Positions 25,725 through 33,967 of a stretch of DNA of 64,000 bases are shown here, piece by piece. Position numbers and translations under genes: made by a program. The notes under the pieces were generated by a model. The model ran no database searches. It was not told where the DNA came from and saw only the letters and a program-made list of their open reading frames with translations. This stretch comes from CAZTHM01 sp041946825 (GTDB lineage Bacteria; Acidobacteriota; Terriglobia; UBA7540), in contig JBHGBD010000007.1 in the NCBI GenBank assembly GCA_041946825.1, positions 1 to 64,000 on the forward strand, in the 5' to 3' direction. Numbering within the stretch: position 1 is the stretch's first letter; the number at the start of each line of letters is the position of its first letter.

Positions 25725-25748
25725 GCAGACATGTTCTTCAATGTCTGC
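25725..25748. repeat. GCAGACAT-type hairpin repeat (variant loop)
   Basis: GCAGACAT (25725-25732) pairs with ATGTCTGC (25741-25748) across GTTCTTCA. The stem is shared with the copies at 23635 and 25825; the loop differs. Confidence 0.7.
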
Positions 25749-25822
25749 ATAGCGCGAAGCGTGGGTTTTGTGGAATGCAAACGCGCTTCGAAAGCGGGAT
25801 TTCGGCCTGTGGGTTGCCCCAA

Positions 25823-25909
25823 TCGCAGACATCAAAACGCGATGTCTGCGCCAGCCCCCGGGGCTGTATCTGATTCGCAGAAATCAAAACGCGATGCCTG
25901 CGCCAGCCC
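25823..25909. repeat. Two direct copies of the GCAGACAT-type hairpin
   Basis: Units at 25823-25857 and 25875-25909. Each has a 9-bp stem (GCAGACATC/GATGTCTGC; GCAGAAATC/GATGCCTGC) with loop AAAACGC, and each is followed by GCCAGCCCC. A compensating-type difference in the second stem keeps most pairs. Confidence 0.78.
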
Positions 25910-25912
25910 CCA

Positions 25913-26209
25913 CTACCTTCCAGCAGGCCCGTACCAGCGTTTCATTAGCCACACCTCAACGCCGAAAAGCCCAAGTGCAACGAGGCTGGGTATCCACATC
26001 TTCGAAAAAAGCGCACCAATCGAAAAGCCGAAAGACATGATCACCGCGAACGTCATCCAGACGAAAGACGACGTTCGGTCTCCCTTTGAAAGAATCTGGT
26101 GGCCGCACATGAAAATAATGCCAGATGCCAGCACTATAGCGATTGCGGGGTGAGCTCTAAAGAACTCATCCACCGCTCCGAGGACGTTCGCTGCAAGAAA
26201 TCCTACCAA
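25913..26209 (-). CDS. Hypothetical membrane protein
   Basis: A 98-residue protein with three hydrophobic helices (about 2-14, 22-38 as AIAIVLASGIIFMCGHQ, and 48-88 in two parts: FVWMTFAVIMSFGFSIGALF and WIPSLVALGLFGVEVWL). It starts with TTG at 26209, only 21 bases after the stop of the Gfo/Idh/MocA gene on the same strand, so it is probably its operon partner. Family unknown. Confidence 0.55.
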   Translation of the reverse strand: MVGFLAANVLGAVDEFFRAHPAIAIVLASGIIFMCGHQILSKGDRTSSFVWMTFAVIMSFGFSIGALFSKMWIPSLVALGLFGVEVWLMKRWYGPAGR

Positions 26210-26230
26210 GGCAATAACGCTCCCGTTGAG

Positions 26231-27592
26231 TCACGACTTCACGGTCCCGCTCGAGGCGTCCCACATCATGCGCTTGCCGGAGCGATACGAAAGATTAACC
26301 ATATGGCCCGCGGCGGCGGCGTAGTGGCCGACCTCAGCGTTTTCCGAGCACGGCTTGCGCGTGCGCACGCAATCGAAAAACTCCGCCATATGGAGCGCGG
26401 TGGCGTCGGGCGCTTCGGCGCGAATGGTGACCGTGCCTTCCTGGCGCAGCGGCGGATTCGACTCCTCGCGGTGGTGGTCCATATCCATGAACTGTTCCTG
26501 GAGCTTGGCCGGCCAGGAATCGATGGAGTACTTGTAGCCCTCGCGGGGATTTTCGGCGGCGATAGTGAGCGCGCCGCCCATCACCGTAAGCGAGCCCTGC
26601 GTGCCCAGGAACACCATGCCCTGCTCGGGCGTCGAAGCGTTATTGAACGTCGAACCCATGTTGACGTTGAAGCCTTCGGGATACTCGAAGAGCGCGTCGA
26701 GCGTGTCGGGGACTTCGCGGCCATCTTTGCGGAAGAGAATTCCCCCAGAGGAAACGACTGAGGACGGCATCTTGGCGTCCATGATGAAGTGAATCGAAGT
26801 GATGAGGTGGACGAAGAGGTCGGTCGAGATGCCGCCGGAATAATCCCAATACTTGCGGTAGCGGAAAACGCGCTCGCCGCTGAAGGCGACTTTGGGCGCG
26901 TTGCCCAGCCACTCTTCCCAATTGAAATTCACGCCGTTCTGCAGGTCGGGCGGAATGGGATAGTTCCACGCGCCGGTCGAGCTGTTGCGATTGTACGACG
27001 CGACGATTTTGGTGACCTTGCCAATCTGGCCGGAGGCGACAATCTCGCGCGCCTTCTTCTGCAGCGCCGAACTGCGCCCCTGGCTGCCCGCCTGCACGAC
27101 GCGGTTGTAGCGCTTGGCGGCGGCGATGATTTTCGGCCCGTCTTCAACCACGTGCGTCATGGGCTTTTCGATATAGACGTCCTTGCCCGCGGCGAGCGCG
27201 TCAAGCACCATCGGCAGATGCCAGTGGTCGGGCGTGGCGATGACGACCGCGTCGAGGTCTTTGCGGTCGAGGAGCTTTTTGTACTGCGCGAAGACGGTTT
27301 CGATCTTGCCGTCGGTGCGCTCCTTGGCGCGGTCGAGATGGCCCTGGTAGCAGTCCACGACCGCGACGAGGTTCGCCTGGCCGGTAGCCTTCGTGGCTTC
27401 CATCAGAATGTGGCCGCGAATGCCCGCGCCGATGTAACCCACGTTCACGCGGTCGGCGGGGCTGGCGGGCGGCGGCAACGGCGTGGCTTCAATCGGAACC
27501 CACTTGCCGTTGAGCAGAAATCCCATGCCGGCGACTCCGGCGGCGCCGCGGCGGAAAAAGTCGCGACGAGTCAAATCACGAGATGAAGACAT
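26231..27592 (-). CDS. Tat-exported Gfo/Idh/MocA family oxidoreductase
   Basis: A 453-residue NAD(P)-dependent oxidoreductase. GGAGG lies upstream of ATG 27592, and the N-terminus has a twin-arginine signal (LTRRDFFRRGAAGVAGMGFL). The Rossmann fold begins VNVGYIGAGIRGHILMEA; the family's catalytic-lysine motif is present as VYIEKPMTHVVEDGP (Glu-Lys-Pro). The C-terminal substrate domain includes YNRNSSTGAWNYPIP and DYSGGISTDLFVHLITSIHF. Exported members are frequent in Acidobacteriota and Planctomycetes, and are thought to act on sugars or cyclitols while carrying a tightly bound cofactor through the Tat route. Substrate unknown. Confidence 0.93.
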   Translation of the reverse strand: MSSSRDLTRRDFFRRGAAGVAGMGFLLNGKWVPIEATPLPPPASPADRVNVGYIGAGIRGHILMEATKATGQANLVAVVDCYQGHLDRAKERTDGKIETVFAQYKKLLDRKDLDAVVIATPDHWHLPMVLDALAAGKDVYIEKPMTHVVEDGPKIIAAAKRYNRVVQAGSQGRSSALQKKAREIVASGQIGKVTKIVASYNRNSSTGAWNYPIPPDLQNGVNFNWEEWLGNAPKVAFSGERVFRYRKYWDYSGGISTDLFVHLITSIHFIMDAKMPSSVVSSGGILFRKDGREVPDTLDALFEYPEGFNVNMGSTFNNASTPEQGMVFLGTQGSLTVMGGALTIAAENPREGYKYSIDSWPAKLQEQFMDMDHHREESNPPLRQEGTVTIRAEAPDATALHMAEFFDCVRTRKPCSENAEVGHYAAAAGHMVNLSYRSGKRMMWDASSGTVKS

Positions 27593-28015
27593 TGTTATTC
27601 CCTCCTTATTCATGTCCCTCTGCCCTGTCACCCTGAGGAGTCCCGATGCTTTCTATCGGGATGACGAAGGATCTCGGTATGCATTTGTTCGAAGAACTGC
27701 CGGGATGCTTCGCTGCGCTCAGCATGACATGCGATGGGGTCGACACTTCCTGTTGCGAGGAACATCTTATATTTAGCGCCAACAATGCGTGCAGTTCAAC
27801 TGGAATGTAGAGGCGGCCTGCCTGCCGCAGGCAGGCCTTACGCCGCCACGTGGCGAGGGATTCCCGCTCCCCGTTTTCACGGGGACAGGTTGCGCAGGAA
27901 TGACGTCATCCCCGCGGAAGCGGGGATCGCCTCCGCATCGATTTCATACCGCGTTTTCATCGGGGTCTGCTATTCTTCTGGACTGGGCTTGTCAGAAACT
28001 TTTCCCGAGGAGACT
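27593..28015. other. Intergenic region with mobile-type repeats
   Basis: About 420 bases. It includes the inverted-repeat element at 27627-27728, a perfect GGCCTGCCTG/CAGGCAGGCC palindrome at 27816-27838 and GGGGA/TCCCC hairpins at about 27868-27940. Promoters for the divergent Gfo/Idh/MocA and LOG genes must be here; no clear -10/-35 was recognised. Confidence 0.65.
27627..27728. repeat. Inverted-repeat element with hairpin arm
   Basis: The left arm is GTCACCCTGAG followed by a hairpin (GTCCCGATG...TATCGGGATGAC) and GAAGGATCTCGG. The right arm ends in TTCGCTGCGCTCAGCATGAC. Compared with 21803, the left arm has the extra palindrome inserted exactly at the CGCAGC position. Confidence 0.78.
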
Positions 28016-28888
28016 ATGCCGAACGACCGCGCGCAGCCGCCGAGCCAGCCCTTCAAGCCGAAGCTTGCCTATCGCAGCGAGCGCTTCCTGGAAAGCGGGG
28101 ACGCGCGCACCTTGCGAATTGTCGCCGAATATCTCGAGCCGCAGGTCCGCCTGCGCCGCGCGGGCGTGCAGAACACCATCGTCTTTTTCGGCTCGGCGCG
28201 AATTATGGCTCACCAGGAGGCCGCAAGGCGGGTGCGTGAGTTGGAAGCCCTCAGCCGCGGCGGCGTGAACCCGCCGACGCCCGATGAACTCAAGGCGGCG
28301 CGCACGGCCCTCCAGATGTCGCGCTACTATGAAGAAGCGCGCGAGCTGGCGAAGCTCGTCACGCAGTGGTCGCTCTCGCTGCGCAATGGCACGCATTTTC
28401 TGGTGGTCTGCTCGGGGGGCGGGCCGGGAATCATGGAGGCCGCCAACCGCGGCGCCTTCGAAGCGGGCGGCATTTCCCTCGGACTGAACATCAAGCTTCC
28501 CATGGAACAAGATCCGAACCCTTACATCACGCCGCACCTGAGCTTCCTGTTCCGATACTTCTTCATGCGCAAACTATGGTTCGCGCAGCCCTCGCGGGCG
28601 CTGGTCGTTTTCCCCGGCGGCTTTGGGACCATGGACGAGATGTTCGAGTTCCTCACGCTCACGCAGACCCACAAGCTGGGTCACCGCGCGGTGATCATGC
28701 TCTACGGATCGAAATTCTGGAAGAATGTAATCAACTTCAAAGCCATGCTTGAGGCAGGTACGATCGAAGAAGACGATATGAAATTAATCCGCTTTGCCGA
28801 TACGCCCCAGGAGGCGTTCGGAATCCTCAAGAAACAGTTGACCCACCTGCTCGGCCTGCGAGGGGCGGCGCGGCACCCGTTTGTGTAA
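28016..28888 (+). CDS. LOG family protein (nucleotide 5'-monophosphate phosphoribohydrolase-like)
   Basis: A 290-residue protein with the LOG/lysine-decarboxylase-like Rossmann fold. The diagnostic motifs are present: FFGSAR at 57-62, CSGGGPGIMEAANRGAF at 132-148 and PGGFGTMDEMFE at 200-211 (PGGxGTxxE). Known members cleave ribose 5-phosphate from nucleoside monophosphates and, in cytokinin-making organisms, activate cytokinins. This one is longer than the usual ~190-residue LOG, with an N-terminal extension of about 50 residues and an inserted helix (81-120), like the larger LOG-type proteins with unproven substrates. GAGGAGACT precedes ATG 28016. Confidence 0.88.
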   Translation: MPNDRAQPPSQPFKPKLAYRSERFLESGDARTLRIVAEYLEPQVRLRRAGVQNTIVFFGSARIMAHQEAARRVRELEALSRGGVNPPTPDELKAARTALQMSRYYEEARELAKLVTQWSLSLRNGTHFLVVCSGGGPGIMEAANRGAFEAGGISLGLNIKLPMEQDPNPYITPHLSFLFRYFFMRKLWFAQPSRALVVFPGGFGTMDEMFEFLTLTQTHKLGHRAVIMLYGSKFWKNVINFKAMLEAGTIEEDDMKLIRFADTPQEAFGILKKQLTHLLGLRGAARHPFV

Positions 28889-28953
28889 GGCAGTAGGCAG
28901 TCCGCAGTTGGCAGTCGGCTCTTGCTGTTCACTGTTCACTATTCACTGTTCAC
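28889..28953. repeat. Two 7-bp tandem arrays, GGCAGTA and TGTTCAC families
   Basis: Directly after the LOG stop codon, four heptamers (GGCAGTA, GGCAGTC, CGCAGTT, GGCAGTC; 28889-28916) are followed by four more (TGTTCAC, TGTTCAC, TATTCAC, TGTTCAC; 28926-28953). Both arrays keep the period exactly. Confidence 0.85.
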
Positions 28954-29055
28954 TTCGCTAAGTTCTGAATTCCGGCGTTATAATTCCAATTGGGTCTGTC
29001 GCACGCCGTGGTCTGCCCGACTCCCCTCGCACACTTTCCAGGCCCGGAGGCCGCC

Positions 29056-30576
29056 ATGCAATTCTTCCGCGAATCAATGCTCGAGCTCATCATCCAGGCT
29101 TCAACGAATCTTCCGCCCGACGTTCGCCAGGCGATGGCGTGGGCGCTGCGAACCGAAAAGCCCGCGACACAGGCCGGGCAGGCGCTCGCCATCATCGGCC
29201 AGAACATCGACATGGCCTGCGAAGACGAAGGGCCGATCTGCCAGGACACCGGCATGCCGACATTTGAAATCAAGACGCCGGTGGGCGTGAATCAGCTCGA
29301 AATGAAGAAGCAGATTCTCGACGCCATTGCCGAAGCCACCAAGCGTGGCAAGCTGCGGCCGAATTCCGTTGACTCGGTCAGCGGCAAAAACAGCGGCAAC
29401 AATCTTGGCCCCGGCACGCCCATCCTGCACTTCGAGCAGTGGGAGGAGCCTGACATCGAGATACGGCTCATCCTGAAAGGCGGCGGCTGCGAGAACACCA
29501 ACGCGCAGTATTCCGTGCCCTGCATGCTCGACCACCTGGGCCGCGCCGACCGCAACCTGGAAGGAGTGAAGAAATGCGTCCTCCATGCGGTGTGGAAGGC
29601 TCAGGGCCACGGCTGCGCGCCGGGCGCCGTCGGAGTCTGCGTTGGCAGCGACCGCGCAGGCGGTTATCATCACGCCAAGCTGCAACTTTTCCGCACGCTC
29701 GATGACGTGAATCCTGACCCAACGCTCGCCAAGCTCGAACAGGAAATCATGGACGAAGCCAACAAGCTCGGCGTCGGCACGATGGGCTTTGGCGGAAGGG
29801 TTTCGCTGATCGGCTGCAAGATTGCTGCGGCGAATCGCCTGCCCGCGTCGTTCTTCGTCTCCATCGCCTACGACTGCTGGGCGTTCCGGCGGCTGGGGGT
29901 GATTCTCGATGCGGAATCGGGCGCCATCAAGAGGTGGCTCTATCGCGATCCTGAGCGGCCGGTGGAAAAACTACTGCCGGGCGCGGGCTTCCAGGTGTCG
30001 GGAAGGGAAGTCCGATTGGAAGCGCCGCTAACGGAAGAAAAGGTTCGCGCGCTGAAGGTCGGCGACGTGGTGCTCATCAACGGCCCGTTGGTCACCGGGC
30101 GCGACGGCGCGCACGCTTACCTGATGCACCACGATTCGCCTTACAACCTGAACGGAGCGATTCTCTATCACTGCGGGCCCGTGATGTTGAAAGAGGACGG
30201 CCGCTGGCGCACCAATGCGGCGGGACCGACAACAAGCATCCGTGAAGAACCTTACGAGGCCGACATCATCAAGCGCTTCGGTATTCGCGCCGTGATGGGC
30301 AAGGGCGGCATGGGCGCCAAGACGCTCGCCGCGCTTAAGGAGTTCGGCGCGGTCTATCTCCACGCCATCGGCGGAGCGGCTCAGTTCTACGCGCGCTGCC
30401 TGCCGAAAGTCCACGCCGTCTATCTCCTCGAAGAGCTCGGCGTCCCAGAAGCCATGTGGGTCTTCGAGGCGAAAGACTTTCTGGCTATCGTGACTATGGA
30501 CGCGCACGGCAATTCGCTCCACGAGACCGTGAGCGCCGCGACGGGAGCGGAATTGGAAAAAGTCAGCCAACTGTAG
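29056..30576 (+). CDS. Class I (iron-sulfur) fumarate hydratase
   Basis: A 506-residue enzyme of the TCA cycle that interconverts fumarate and malate with a [4Fe-4S] cluster. The alpha-type part (about 1-300) has GPICQDTGMPTFEIKT with Cys62, KGGGCENTNAQYSVP, HGCAPGAVGVCVG with Cys187 and VSIAYDCWAFRR with Cys274; these three are the likely cluster ligands. The beta-type part (about 320-506) begins near VRLEAPLTEEKVRALKVGDV and includes LINGPLVTGRDGAHAYLMHH. The two parts are fused, as in FumA-type enzymes, unlike the split archaeal form. Start 29056 replaces an in-frame upstream codon that lacks coding character. A related tartrate-dehydratase activity cannot be excluded. Confidence 0.92.
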   Translation: MQFFRESMLELIIQASTNLPPDVRQAMAWALRTEKPATQAGQALAIIGQNIDMACEDEGPICQDTGMPTFEIKTPVGVNQLEMKKQILDAIAEATKRGKLRPNSVDSVSGKNSGNNLGPGTPILHFEQWEEPDIEIRLILKGGGCENTNAQYSVPCMLDHLGRADRNLEGVKKCVLHAVWKAQGHGCAPGAVGVCVGSDRAGGYHHAKLQLFRTLDDVNPDPTLAKLEQEIMDEANKLGVGTMGFGGRVSLIGCKIAAANRLPASFFVSIAYDCWAFRRLGVILDAESGAIKRWLYRDPERPVEKLLPGAGFQVSGREVRLEAPLTEEKVRALKVGDVVLINGPLVTGRDGAHAYLMHHDSPYNLNGAILYHCGPVMLKEDGRWRTNAAGPTTSIREEPYEADIIKRFGIRAVMGKGGMGAKTLAALKEFGAVYLHAIGGAAQFYARCLPKVHAVYLLEELGVPEAMWVFEAKDFLAIVTMDAHGNSLHETVSAATGAELEKVSQL

Positions 30577-30597
30577 CGACGGTCTATGACCGGCGAC

Positions 30598-30632
30598 TTG
30601 GGACTGGGCGCTAGGCGCTGGGGATTGGGAAA
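30598..30632. repeat. 7-bp tandem array, TGGGNNN family
   Basis: Five heptamers, TTGGGAC, TGGGCGC, TAGGCGC, TGGGGAT, TGGGAAA, lie 22 bases after the fumarase stop. Confidence 0.78.
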
Positions 30633-30642
30633 CCGCGCCGCC

Positions 30643-30742
30643 CGTCATCCTGAGCGCAGCGAAGGATCCTTTTCAGTTGCTTTCGAAGGACTACAGGGAT
30701 TCTTCACGTCGTGCAAAGAACGCGATTCACTCGGAATGTCAT
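30643..30742. repeat. Partial inverted-repeat element
   Basis: A left arm GTCATCCTGAGCGCAGCGAA plus GGATCCTTTTCAGTT identical to that at 21803. The right end is degraded (ACTCGGAATGTCA near 30730-30742). Confidence 0.65.
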
Positions 30743-30858
30743 GCGCATTCCGGCGCGCCGTGCCTGCCTTTCACGCACTTCGCGTAAAGGCTAGCAAGTG
30801 CAACACATTCGCCGCGCAATTGTTCTGACTGAGAAATGCGGTGAGGGTCAAGCCTAGT

Positions 30859-31173
30859 ATGTCAATAGGGGAGAACACCAAATTGTTGGCGGTTGGAGCT
30901 GTGCTTGCCACCGCCGTAGTCTTGATCATGGGTCTTGCCTGGTCATGGTGTGGCTACCATTCAACGCCTGGTATCTTGGTAATGTTTCTGGGGCTTCCCG
31001 TTCTTCCACTCTTTGGACTAGCCCAGTGGTTGGGCGCGTCCGATGCTCTACTCAATGATGCACCATTCCTGATCGTGACCTGGATCTTCTACCTTTTCCT
31101 TCCCCTTTCATTCTCGAGAGTACTGAGATGGGCATTACGGCGGTGGCAAAAATCGCAAACGTCACAAAAATGA
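30859..31173 (+). CDS. Hypothetical membrane protein
   Basis: Predicted 104 residues from ATG 30859 (MSIGENTKLLAVGAVLATAV). Hydrophobic helices at about 8-30, 37-58 (GILVMFLGLPVLPLFGLAQW) and 68-88 (APFLIVTWIFYLFLPLSFSR), then a basic tail (RWALRRWQKSQTSQK). No family recognised and no clear Shine-Dalgarno. It stands alone between fumarase and the convergent esterase operon. Confidence 0.5.
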   Translation: MSIGENTKLLAVGAVLATAVVLIMGLAWSWCGYHSTPGILVMFLGLPVLPLFGLAQWLGASDALLNDAPFLIVTWIFYLFLPLSFSRVLRWALRRWQKSQTSQK

Positions 31174-31230
31174 CAGGGTTCCACGAATTCGAAGGGTGAT
31201 GTCCTGACCCGTCCCGAACTGATCATACCA

Positions 31231-31295
31231 CCCTCTCCCGGTGGGAGAGGGCCGGGAAGAAAACCGGAAAGTCGCGGACATTCAAACCATGTCCG
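31231..31295. repeat. Two hairpin repeats (CCCTCTCCC and GCGGACAT types)
   Basis: CCCTCTCCC-GGT-GGGAGAGGG (31231-31251) matches the palindrome at 25665. GCGGACAT (31273-31280) and ATGTCCGC (31288-31295) form a stem of the GCAGACAT type. They sit downstream of the esterase stop and might also end transcription, though no T-run follows. Confidence 0.65.
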
Positions 31296-31336
31296 CGCTT
31301 TGAAATCCGTCGTCGCAACAACCCTTCACAATCTGG

Positions 31337-32503
31337 TTAACGGAAAAGCAGTGCCGTGAACTCCGCCAGGTTGCGCCGCCAGACCTGCCAGGAGTGCGCC
31401 CCGGCCGTTTCGATTTCGGTAAATCGCACGTCTTTCGATTTGAGCCACTCACGCAGCTTACGGTTGAGATCGATCAGGCGGTCGTCCGTGCCGCAGGCGA
31501 TCCAGAGCAGGCGCAGTTGGGAATTGGCCTTTGAATCCAGCTTCGGAAAACTCCTGACGAAATCGTCGTCCAACCCGCCCGAGCTGAACGCTCCCACCCA
31601 GGCAAAACGGTCGAGCGCGTTGAGGCCCACGTAAAGCGATTCCGTCCCGCCCATCGAGAGTCCCGCAACCGCCCGCGCATTCCGGTCCTTCGCGACTCGG
31701 TACGTACTCTCGACTGCTGGAATGACTTCCTGAAGCAAGGCGTCGCGAAACCGGTCGTAGTTGCGCTGGCGTAGTTTTTCATCGCGAAAAACGCCGCCGG
31801 GGACGGACGTGGGCTCGACGAACTCCGGCGCGCCGTAGCCCAGCGGCATGACGACGAGCATGGGCTTGACTTTGCCCTGCGCGATCAGGTTGTCGAGGAT
31901 GACGTTGGCACGGCCAACGGCGGTCCAGGCGCTCGCATCGTCGCTGTAGCCGTGAAGGAGATAAAGAACCGGATAGCGCTGTTTCTTTTGGGGATTATAT
32001 CCCGGCGGAGTATACACAAAATAGTCGCGGTCATCGCCGACGATCGCGGAACGATAGAAATGGTGGTGGACCACGCCGTGCGGAACTTCGTTCACTTCCC
32101 AGACAACCGAAGCCGGCCCCGGCACGCGGATCATGCTCTGCGTGTTGAGCAGGTTGGGCTTCATCAGGGGATTCGTGGGATCGAACAGGCGCTGGCCGTC
32201 GGCCACAAACGAGTAGCCGTAGTAATCCGGCTCGAGTGGATCGGTCGTGACGCTCCACACGCCCTGGTCGTCTTTCTGCATGGGCAGCGGCTGGCGAATG
32301 CTGTCGATCGAAACCGCGACCTCTTTCGCGTTGGGCGCGCGAAAACGGAAGGTAATGCGATGGTCAGAACTGACCTCCGTAAAGACCCGCGGCGGGGGCG
32401 GAGGCTGCTGCGCGAGCGCGGCCATTGCGCTCAAAATCATGGCGAGCAGAGCCGACGAATACTTGAGCCTTCGGCGCGCGAATGGACTTGAATGAGTGGA
32501 CAT
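31337..32503 (-). CDS. Secreted esterase with N-terminal CBM48-like domain
   Basis: A 388-residue exported alpha/beta hydrolase of the esterase D / feruloyl-esterase-like family. The start at 32503 is preceded by GGAGG and gives a signal peptide ending near ALAQQ. Residues about 40-130 look like the CBM48/early-set domain that often precedes these esterases (FRFRAPNAKEVAVSIDSIRQ, GVWSVTTDPLEPDYYGYSF). The catalytic domain has YPVLYLLHGYSDDASAW, nucleophile Ser283 in GLSMGG, Asp340 in ACGTDD and His370 in GAHSW. Plausible substrates are feruloyl or acetyl esters on plant polysaccharides. Last gene of a probable operon DUF1080-cupin-esterase. Confidence 0.88.
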   Translation of the reverse strand: MSTHSSPFARRRLKYSSALLAMILSAMAALAQQPPPPPRVFTEVSSDHRITFRFRAPNAKEVAVSIDSIRQPLPMQKDDQGVWSVTTDPLEPDYYGYSFVADGQRLFDPTNPLMKPNLLNTQSMIRVPGPASVVWEVNEVPHGVVHHHFYRSAIVGDDRDYFVYTPPGYNPQKKQRYPVLYLLHGYSDDASAWTAVGRANVILDNLIAQGKVKPMLVVMPLGYGAPEFVEPTSVPGGVFRDEKLRQRNYDRFRDALLQEVIPAVESTYRVAKDRNARAVAGLSMGGTESLYVGLNALDRFAWVGAFSSGGLDDDFVRSFPKLDSKANSQLRLLWIACGTDDRLIDLNRKLREWLKSKDVRFTEIETAGAHSWQVWRRNLAEFTALLFR

Positions 32504-32538
32504 GGTTGACCTCCTCAAAGCTGGCATCCAGTGACTCC

Positions 32539-32961
32539 TCATTTTCCCATCCACTTGACGTAATAGAACGTCATCGGCGCCGAGGATTTGTTGACGATCC
32601 CGTGCAGGTGGTTCGAGCCCACGTACATCACGTCGCCCGGGCCGACATTCGTGACCTTGCCGCCGATGGAGATTTCCGCGTGACCGTCGGTGATGATCAA
32701 GACTTCTTCCTCCGGGTGCGTGTGGGGCGGATGCGGCGACTGCCCGGCCTTGAGCTCGAGGCTGCCAACGGTGAGGCCCTTCAATTGTTCTGTGCTTCCT
32801 TCGCGATACACGCGCAAGTCACCAAAAGGCTGAGAGTCAAGCTTCGCCTTGGCCTTGGAAACGACGCCGTCGGGAATCTGCGCGGCCTCCGTGCGTGCGG
32901 CCAGCGCCAGGCCGGCGGCGAGGGTCTGGAGGAGAGTGCGGCGGTTGGTCGATGAAGTCAC
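32539..32961 (-). CDS. Exported cupin-domain protein
   Basis: A 140-residue single-domain cupin. The N-terminus STNRRTLLQTLAAGLALAAR resembles a Tat signal. Cupin motif 1 is PHPPHTHPEEEVLIITDGHA (metal-type His, His, Glu), and motif 2 is PGDVMYVGSNHLHGI (His). A mononuclear metal site is expected. It is 35 bases upstream of the esterase gene and 82 bases downstream of the DUF1080 gene, all on the minus strand. The small-molecule substrate or ligand is unknown. Confidence 0.85.
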   Translation of the reverse strand: MTSSTNRRTLLQTLAAGLALAARTEAAQIPDGVVSKAKAKLDSQPFGDLRVYREGSTEQLKGLTVGSLELKAGQSPHPPHTHPEEEVLIITDGHAEISIGGKVTNVGPGDVMYVGSNHLHGIVNKSSAPMTFYYVKWMGK

Positions 32962-33011
32962 GATAAGACCCCTTTCGTCAGAGTGCTTTCCTTGCGAACA
33001 TTCGACGTCTA

Positions 33012-33039
33012 CGGATCCTTCGCTGCGCTCAGGATGACA
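33012..33039. repeat. Inverted-repeat element, right arm only
   Basis: GGATCCTTCGCTGCGCTCAG followed by GATGACA, the reverse complement of the left arm seen at 21803 and 30643. It lies between the DUF1080 and cupin genes inside a probable operon. Confidence 0.7.
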
Positions 33040-33043
33040 GGTG

Positions 33044-33766
33044 TTACTTGAGCGGCTTGAGTTTTAGGTTCCGAAAGAACACCTCCGCGCCTTCGGACTG
33101 AAAGAGGATCTTGCCGCGCCGCGGATTGGTAGCCGTGCCTTCATTGACGAGCCTGCCATTAACGTAGTACTTGACCGTGTCGCCGTCGGCCACCAACTCC
33201 AGCTTATTCCACTGCCCGTGCGGCCTCTCAACCTCGCCCGCCGGATCGCGATAGCCGGCCACGTCTTTCCACTCGCCCTTGCCCTTGCGGTCGATGCGGC
33301 CCTCGGTATGAGCCGCGCCGCCAGCGGTAATCGTCGCGCCGTCCACCAAGATGATGTCGCCGGTGCCGCCTTCGATAATCTGGAACTCGATGGACTTCGG
33401 CCAGATCTTATCCGGCCCCACGAAGTGGTAGAGGATGCCACTGTCGCGCGCCTTGCCTTCGCGCGGCGGGTGAGTCTGCTCGCCCCACTTGAACTCCACC
33501 GTCAGGCGGTAGTTCTCGTACTCCTGCTCGGTCGAGAAATAGCCGAAGTGCGCCCCGGAGACGTGAATCATCCCGTCGCGCACGGTGAAGACGTGGTCGG
33601 CATCCTGATTCTTGCCCTGACCTTCAATCCAGGTGTAGAAGCCGTCGAGGTTTTTACCGTTGAAAAGCTTGAGGGATTTGCCGCCCCGCGGAGTTGTCTG
33701 CGCCGCCAGGGACGGGACAATCAACGAGATTGCCATCGCAGCAAAGAAGATTCGTTTGTTGGCCAT
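33044..33766 (-). CDS. Exported DUF1080 (3-keto-disaccharide hydrolase-like) protein
   Basis: A 240-residue secreted protein with a Sec signal (MANKRIFFAAMAISLIVPSL) and one DUF1080 / concanavalin-like jelly roll. Typical stretches are KSLKLFNGKNLDGFYTWI, GYFSTEQEYENYRLTVEFKW, SGILYHFVGPDKIWPKSIEF and the terminal GKILFQSEGAEVFFRNLKL. The family binds or hydrolyses oxidised sugars; some members are 3-keto-glycoside hydrolases working with Gfo/Idh-type oxidoreductases. ATG 33766 is preferred over TTG 33784, although neither has a strong ribosome site. Probably the first gene of the cupin-esterase operon. Confidence 0.9.
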   Translation of the reverse strand: MANKRIFFAAMAISLIVPSLAAQTTPRGGKSLKLFNGKNLDGFYTWIEGQGKNQDADHVFTVRDGMIHVSGAHFGYFSTEQEYENYRLTVEFKWGEQTHPPREGKARDSGILYHFVGPDKIWPKSIEFQIIEGGTGDIILVDGATITAGGAAHTEGRIDRKGKGEWKDVAGYRDPAGEVERPHGQWNKLELVADGDTVKYYVNGRLVNEGTATNPRRGKILFQSEGAEVFFRNLKLKPLK

Positions 33767-33967
33767 GGCGGGAAGTCTACCCAAAAGGAGTGGATAGCGG
33801 CAAGGGAATCTGTCCGCTCACAGAGGCTTGGGTCCTGGGATCCAGCGTGGGACGACGCGGCATTAATTGTCGTGGGAGGCACTGAATTCTCTTCTCCACT
33901 CTGGACATTTTAGTCCGCTCGATGCGACAATTTGTCTACGGGAAGGCCAGTTGATTCAGGGGGAGCA

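Larger units (their letters stand above)
25150..25912. other. Repeat-rich intergenic region
   Basis: About 760 bases with no convincing gene. It contains a palindrome TCCCGATG/CATCGGGA at 25241-25258, a TTCCCGC/GCGGGAA hairpin near 25305-25325, an inverted-repeat element at 25352-25474, a CCCTCTCCCC/GGGAGAGGG hairpin at 25665-25685 and three GCAGACAT-type hairpins at 25725-25901. It looks like a sink for small repeats. Confidence 0.75.

Noticed and set aside
25416..25835. Coding frames in the repeat-rich spacer 25.2-25.9 kb
   Set aside because: They run through palindromes and inverted repeats, have no ribosome site and show no recognisable protein sequence.
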